Origin: JAEXNA01 sp037968995
GTDB lineage: Bacteria > Vulcanimicrobiota > Xenobia > Xenobiales > JADMJV01
Assembly (NCBI GenBank): GCA_037968995.1
Contig: JBBKWP010000173.1
Coordinates: forward strand, 1-15,097
DNA: 15,097 bases
Reading direction: 5' to 3'
Below the pieces are notes generated by a model, which had not been told where the DNA came from, did not search any database, and worked only from the letters and a program-made list of their open reading frames with translations. This document shows positions 14,082-15,097 of the stretch, piece by piece (the first letter of the stretch is position 1; the number at the start of each line of letters is the position of its first letter). Made by a program: the position numbers and the translations under genes.

Positions 14082-15097
14082 ATGGACGCTTTAGCACTCA
14101 AAACCTCACCGTTGCCGAATCCTTTAGTCCGACCGACTTTTTCAAGTCATTTCGCGGTCTCTCAGGACGAACTCGCTCGACCTCACGACGCCTATCTCGG
14201 GTCCTCCTATCAAATGGGAGGAGACCGACGTTTCCTGTTCGCCGACGGGCCGCGCCCCGCAGTCGACGTGATGACCACTCTCACGACCGACTTTCCAGAG
14301 CTCGCTCCCAAGCTCGAAGAACTCAAAAAGCGTGGAGTGCTCGACAGACAAGACAGCCAAGGAACCACGGCTCTACATACCCTGGGCACCATCGCCCGAA
14401 CACCGCGCGCCAAGGGTCTCGACACCGAGACCATTCTCAGTCAAACCATCGATCGCATGCTAGACCCTCGCAAAATCTGTCAGGGTCGCAAGCGCGGCAC
14501 CTGCGCTGCCACAACCATGGAATTCATGCTGGCGCGAAAAAACCCCGCCGAGTTCGCTCGAGTAGCCGAGGGACTAACGAGCGAAAAAGGTGTGTTGAAA
14601 GGACGCAACGGTGAGGAAATTATCCGAAACAAAGGTTGCATCGACTCGGACAACTCCACCCGCGACGACCTCGACCGTGTGCTGCAGAGCTCCTTTATGG
14701 AATACGCCAACGGTCGAAAATATGACTATCACAACGTTGATGGGGACTACCACAAGAATCGGAGCACATCGCGACACGCCGACTCCTACCGGGGTACATT
14801 CGGCACCGGCACGATCCGCCTCGGCGACGCTCTTCTTGGCAAAACCACCGACCACGATGGATATGGCAAGGATAACAACTCGATGGACATCGAGCGACGC
14901 ATGAAAAAAGAACTCTCACAGTCCGATGGCGCGGTGAACGTAAGCCTCCAGTTCGTCAAAGAAGGGGATCAGTGGGGATCCCACTCTCTGGTCCTGCTCG
15001 GTATGGACGATGAAAAAATGACACTATGGAACCCCTGGAGTCATCAGACAGAGGATTCGCAGACCGACCGGGCCAGACAGCGCGAGTACCCCAACTA
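14082..15097 (+). CDS. Papain-like cysteine protease candidate, incomplete at right edge
   Basis: At least 338 codons from ATG 14082, open to the edge of the window. AGGA twelve bases upstream is a possible, slightly distant ribosome site. No signal peptide is seen. The region QGRKRGTCAATTMEFMLA (134-151) and GSHSLVLLGMDDEKMTLWNP (299-318) hold Gln134, Cys141, His301 and Asn317. These have the order and context of the papain-type tetrad: oxyanion Gln about six to seven residues before the Cys, then G-x-H-hydrophobic, then x-N-P-W. Between them is a Gly/Asp-rich insertion (about 210-265). The N-terminal 120 residues are helical and Pro-rich. The protein could be a protease, transglutaminase-like enzyme or a secreted effector. 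The sequence itself gives only the fold-level suggestion. Confidence 0.6.
   Translation, partial: MDALALKTSPLPNPLVRPTFSSHFAVSQDELARPHDAYLGSSYQMGGDRRFLFADGPRPAVDVMTTLTTDFPELAPKLEELKKRGVLDRQDSQGTTALHTLGTIARTPRAKGLDTETILSQTIDRMLDPRKICQGRKRGTCAATTMEFMLARKNPAEFARVAEGLTSEKGVLKGRNGEEIIRNKGCIDSDNSTRDDLDRVLQSSFMEYANGRKYDYHNVDGDYHKNRSTSRHADSYRGTFGTGTIRLGDALLGKTTDHDGYGKDNNSMDIERRMKKELSQSDGAVNVSLQFVKEGDQWGSHSLVLLGMDDEKMTLWNPWSHQTEDSQTDRARQREYPN

Noticed and set aside
1..15097. CRISPR array, tRNA, rRNA or known riboswitch
   Set aside because: No regularly spaced repeats, no cloverleaf with a TTCGANNC-type arm and no familiar aptamer core were noticed on either strand. A covariance-model search was not possible here.

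Overview
The window looks like chromosomal DNA of a Gram-negative bacterium with moderately high GC (mid-50s per cent by eye). It encodes two lipoproteins with signal-peptidase-II-type signals, a Tat signal peptide, a glutathione-dependent enzyme and an NhaA antiporter. The mix of an S9 peptidase, an AraC/VOC pair, brnTA and scattered gene debris would suit a member of the Myxococcota, Bdellovibrionota, Acidobacteriota or a related proteobacterial lineage, but nothing here fixes the phylum. No rRNA, tRNA, CRISPR array or intact insertion sequence was recognised.

Layout. 1-71 (-): 5' end of a gene with a Tat signal. 163-1101 (-): glutathionyl-hydroquinone reductase. 1278-2009 (+): MBL-fold hydrolase. 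2086-3405 (+): NhaA Na+/H+ antiporter. 3627-4757 (+): GAF-SpoIIE (PP2C-type) phosphatase. 4758-5460: 0.7 kb without a convincing intact gene; it holds a small hydrophobic ORF and a decayed IHF/HU-like DNA-binding protein gene. 5461-7475 (-): two overlapping lipoprotein genes, an Asp-box propeller and a tandem-module lipoprotein. 7532-7559: perfect 28-bp palindrome. 7691-8155: chimeric pseudogene with an acyl-CoA dehydrogenase start, an internal TGA, then an unrelated HR-G-D-R (metallopeptidase-like) segment. 8210-8801 (+): brnT-brnA toxin-antitoxin pair. 8814-9279: further debris (HTH fragment, orphan signal peptide, tail of a VOC/glyoxalase protein). 9284-9982 (+): AraC-type regulator. 10043-10381 (+): TfoX-N protein with a terminator. 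10514-13606 (-): GNAT acetyltransferase, RidA-family protein and S9 prolyl-oligopeptidase-type exopeptidase. 14082 to the right edge (+): a large, incomplete papain-like cysteine protease candidate with Gln-Cys-His-Asn in the right order.

How the genes work together. The left 4.8 kb holds housekeeping or stress functions (quinone/thiol detoxification, thioester-type hydrolase, sodium/pH homeostasis, signalling phosphatase). The middle (about 4.8-9.3 kb) is a gene graveyard around a toxin-antitoxin module: at least four unrelated remnants lie within it, which marks it as an insertion/deletion-prone accessory segment. The VOC fragment directly precedes its probable former operon partner, the AraC-type regulator. 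The right part returns to intact amino-acid/peptide metabolism genes and ends in the cysteine protease, the most novel-looking gene of the window.
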